Below, piece by piece: positions 63,705 to 64,000 of a stretch of DNA of 64,000 nt. The notes below the pieces were generated by a model. The model ran no database searches and had not been told where the DNA came from. It worked only from the letters and a program-made list of their open reading frames with translations. Origin of the DNA: Bauldia sp963759235 (lineage in GTDB: Bacteria; Pseudomonadota; Alphaproteobacteria; Rhizobiales; Kaistiaceae). The DNA lies in contig CAVWYO010000001.1 in the NCBI GenBank assembly GCA_963759235.1, positions 650,999 to 714,998 of the forward strand, given 5' to 3'. The translations under genes were made by a program, and so were the position numbers. Within the stretch, counting starts at the first letter, position 1; each line of letters begins with the position of its first letter.

Positions 63705-63830
63705 CACGTGCCGCTAGCGTGCCGCGTCATTCCAAATCTTCATTGTTTCTCAACGAGATAGCGATTTGCGACACGTGCCGCTGGACGTGCCGCGACCGAG
63801 CTTTCTCGAAAACACGTGCTGCGGCACGCG
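63705..63830. repeat. Iteron-like CACGTGCCGC repeats
   Basis: Three related units: CACGTGCCGCTAGCGTGCCGCG (63705-63726), CACGTGCCGCTGGACGTGCCGCG (63772-63794, displayed in shortened form of the same core) and CACGTGCTGCGGCACGCG (63813-63830). Spacing is about 67 and 41 bp. Repeat number and proximity to a primase gene recall replication iterons. Confidence 0.5.
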
Positions 63831-64000
63831 CCCGAGCCAACCGGAACGCGGCAACGGGAGTGCGAACTGATGGAGAATCGATTTTTGCGCGTGATCGACG
63901 CCCAAAATCCTTTTTCAACCGCCCGCTAGGGTTAAGACGCTCGCCAAAATGGCTCTTTTCCTTGGTTTATACGATTGCGCTTGTTTTCCCAACGAGGGTT

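Larger units (their letters stand above)
63585..64000. other. Noncoding tail with hairpin and iteron-like repeats
   Basis: A 416-bp stretch after the primase gene, AT-richer towards the right edge. It holds a large imperfect hairpin and three CACGTGC-type repeats. No supportable gene is seen. It may be the replication origin of the element or its leading edge. Confidence 0.55.

Noticed and set aside
62001..63707. 568-codon minus-strand open frame opposite the primase gene
   Set aside because: Antisense shadow of a protein with clear primase and ATPase motifs.

Overview
The window reads as high-GC chromosomal DNA from an alphaproteobacterium, most likely of the Hyphomicrobiales (Rhizobiales). 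The evidence is the gene order parB-parA-rsmG-mnmG-mnmE ... rho-hemJ-hemE followed by a PPDK-regulator/maf/aroE/coaE/dnaQ block, two perfect parS sites, CtrA-type TTAA-N7-TTAA boxes, and an FYDLN-acid (TIGR02300) protein. No genus can be assigned from the sequence alone.

The chromosomal replication origin probably lies at about 13.2-13.6 kb, between hemE and the PPDK regulatory protein, the position known for Caulobacter and Rickettsia oriC. Every housekeeping gene to its left is on the minus strand, and the genes immediately to its right are on the plus strand, so both arms are co-oriented with replication. The left arm (1-13.2 kb) holds a VTT/DedA membrane protein, tRNA-Leu(CAA), the ParABS segregation system, the tRNA-modification enzymes MnmE and MnmG, Rho and late haem synthesis. 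Between mnmE and rho sit a thioredoxin-like DUF255 protein, a PIN-domain toxin/antitoxin pair and a small protein.

The right arm (13.6-30 kb) holds the PPDK regulator, Maf, AroE, CoaE and DnaQ, then hrcA/rph/rdgB/hemW, and after that rpsA-cmk-aroA, an FYDLN protein and tRNA-Ala(GGC). Two AT-richer accessory islets interrupt it. One is a tight three-gene operon (TIGR04255-like protein, small acidic protein, variant Fic protein) at 17.4-19.2 kb. The other is a HEPN-like two-gene unit with an opposing zinc-ribbon protein at 23.2-24.3 kb. From 30 to 42 kb come a cyclic-nucleotide-binding protein, a Gfo/Idh/MocA dehydrogenase, an unusual kinase-like/TolB-N-like/TPR fusion, LysE, HdeD, an amine oxidase, a methyltransferase and a LysR-cupin-aldo/keto reductase unit, ending in a cluster of intergenic palindromes.

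From 42.4 to 58.2 kb there is a complete EF-P beta-lysylation module (efp, epmA, epmB), a lone HicA-like protein, a SleB-like hydrolase, a small sugar-oxidation cluster (SDR, beta-propeller lactonase, TIM-barrel isomerase), gpmA-dapB-pyrF, and a GntR/RraA/TRAP transporter locus. After a remnant transposase, tRNA-Ser(GGA) carries an integrative element: tyrosine integrase, excisionase-like protein, a primase-ATPase replication protein and an iteron-like noncoding tail. The element runs off the right edge.

Three otherwise intact genes (hemE, rph and a small membrane-protein gene) each carry an apparent single-base insertion. At least the essential hemE makes sequencing error the first explanation.
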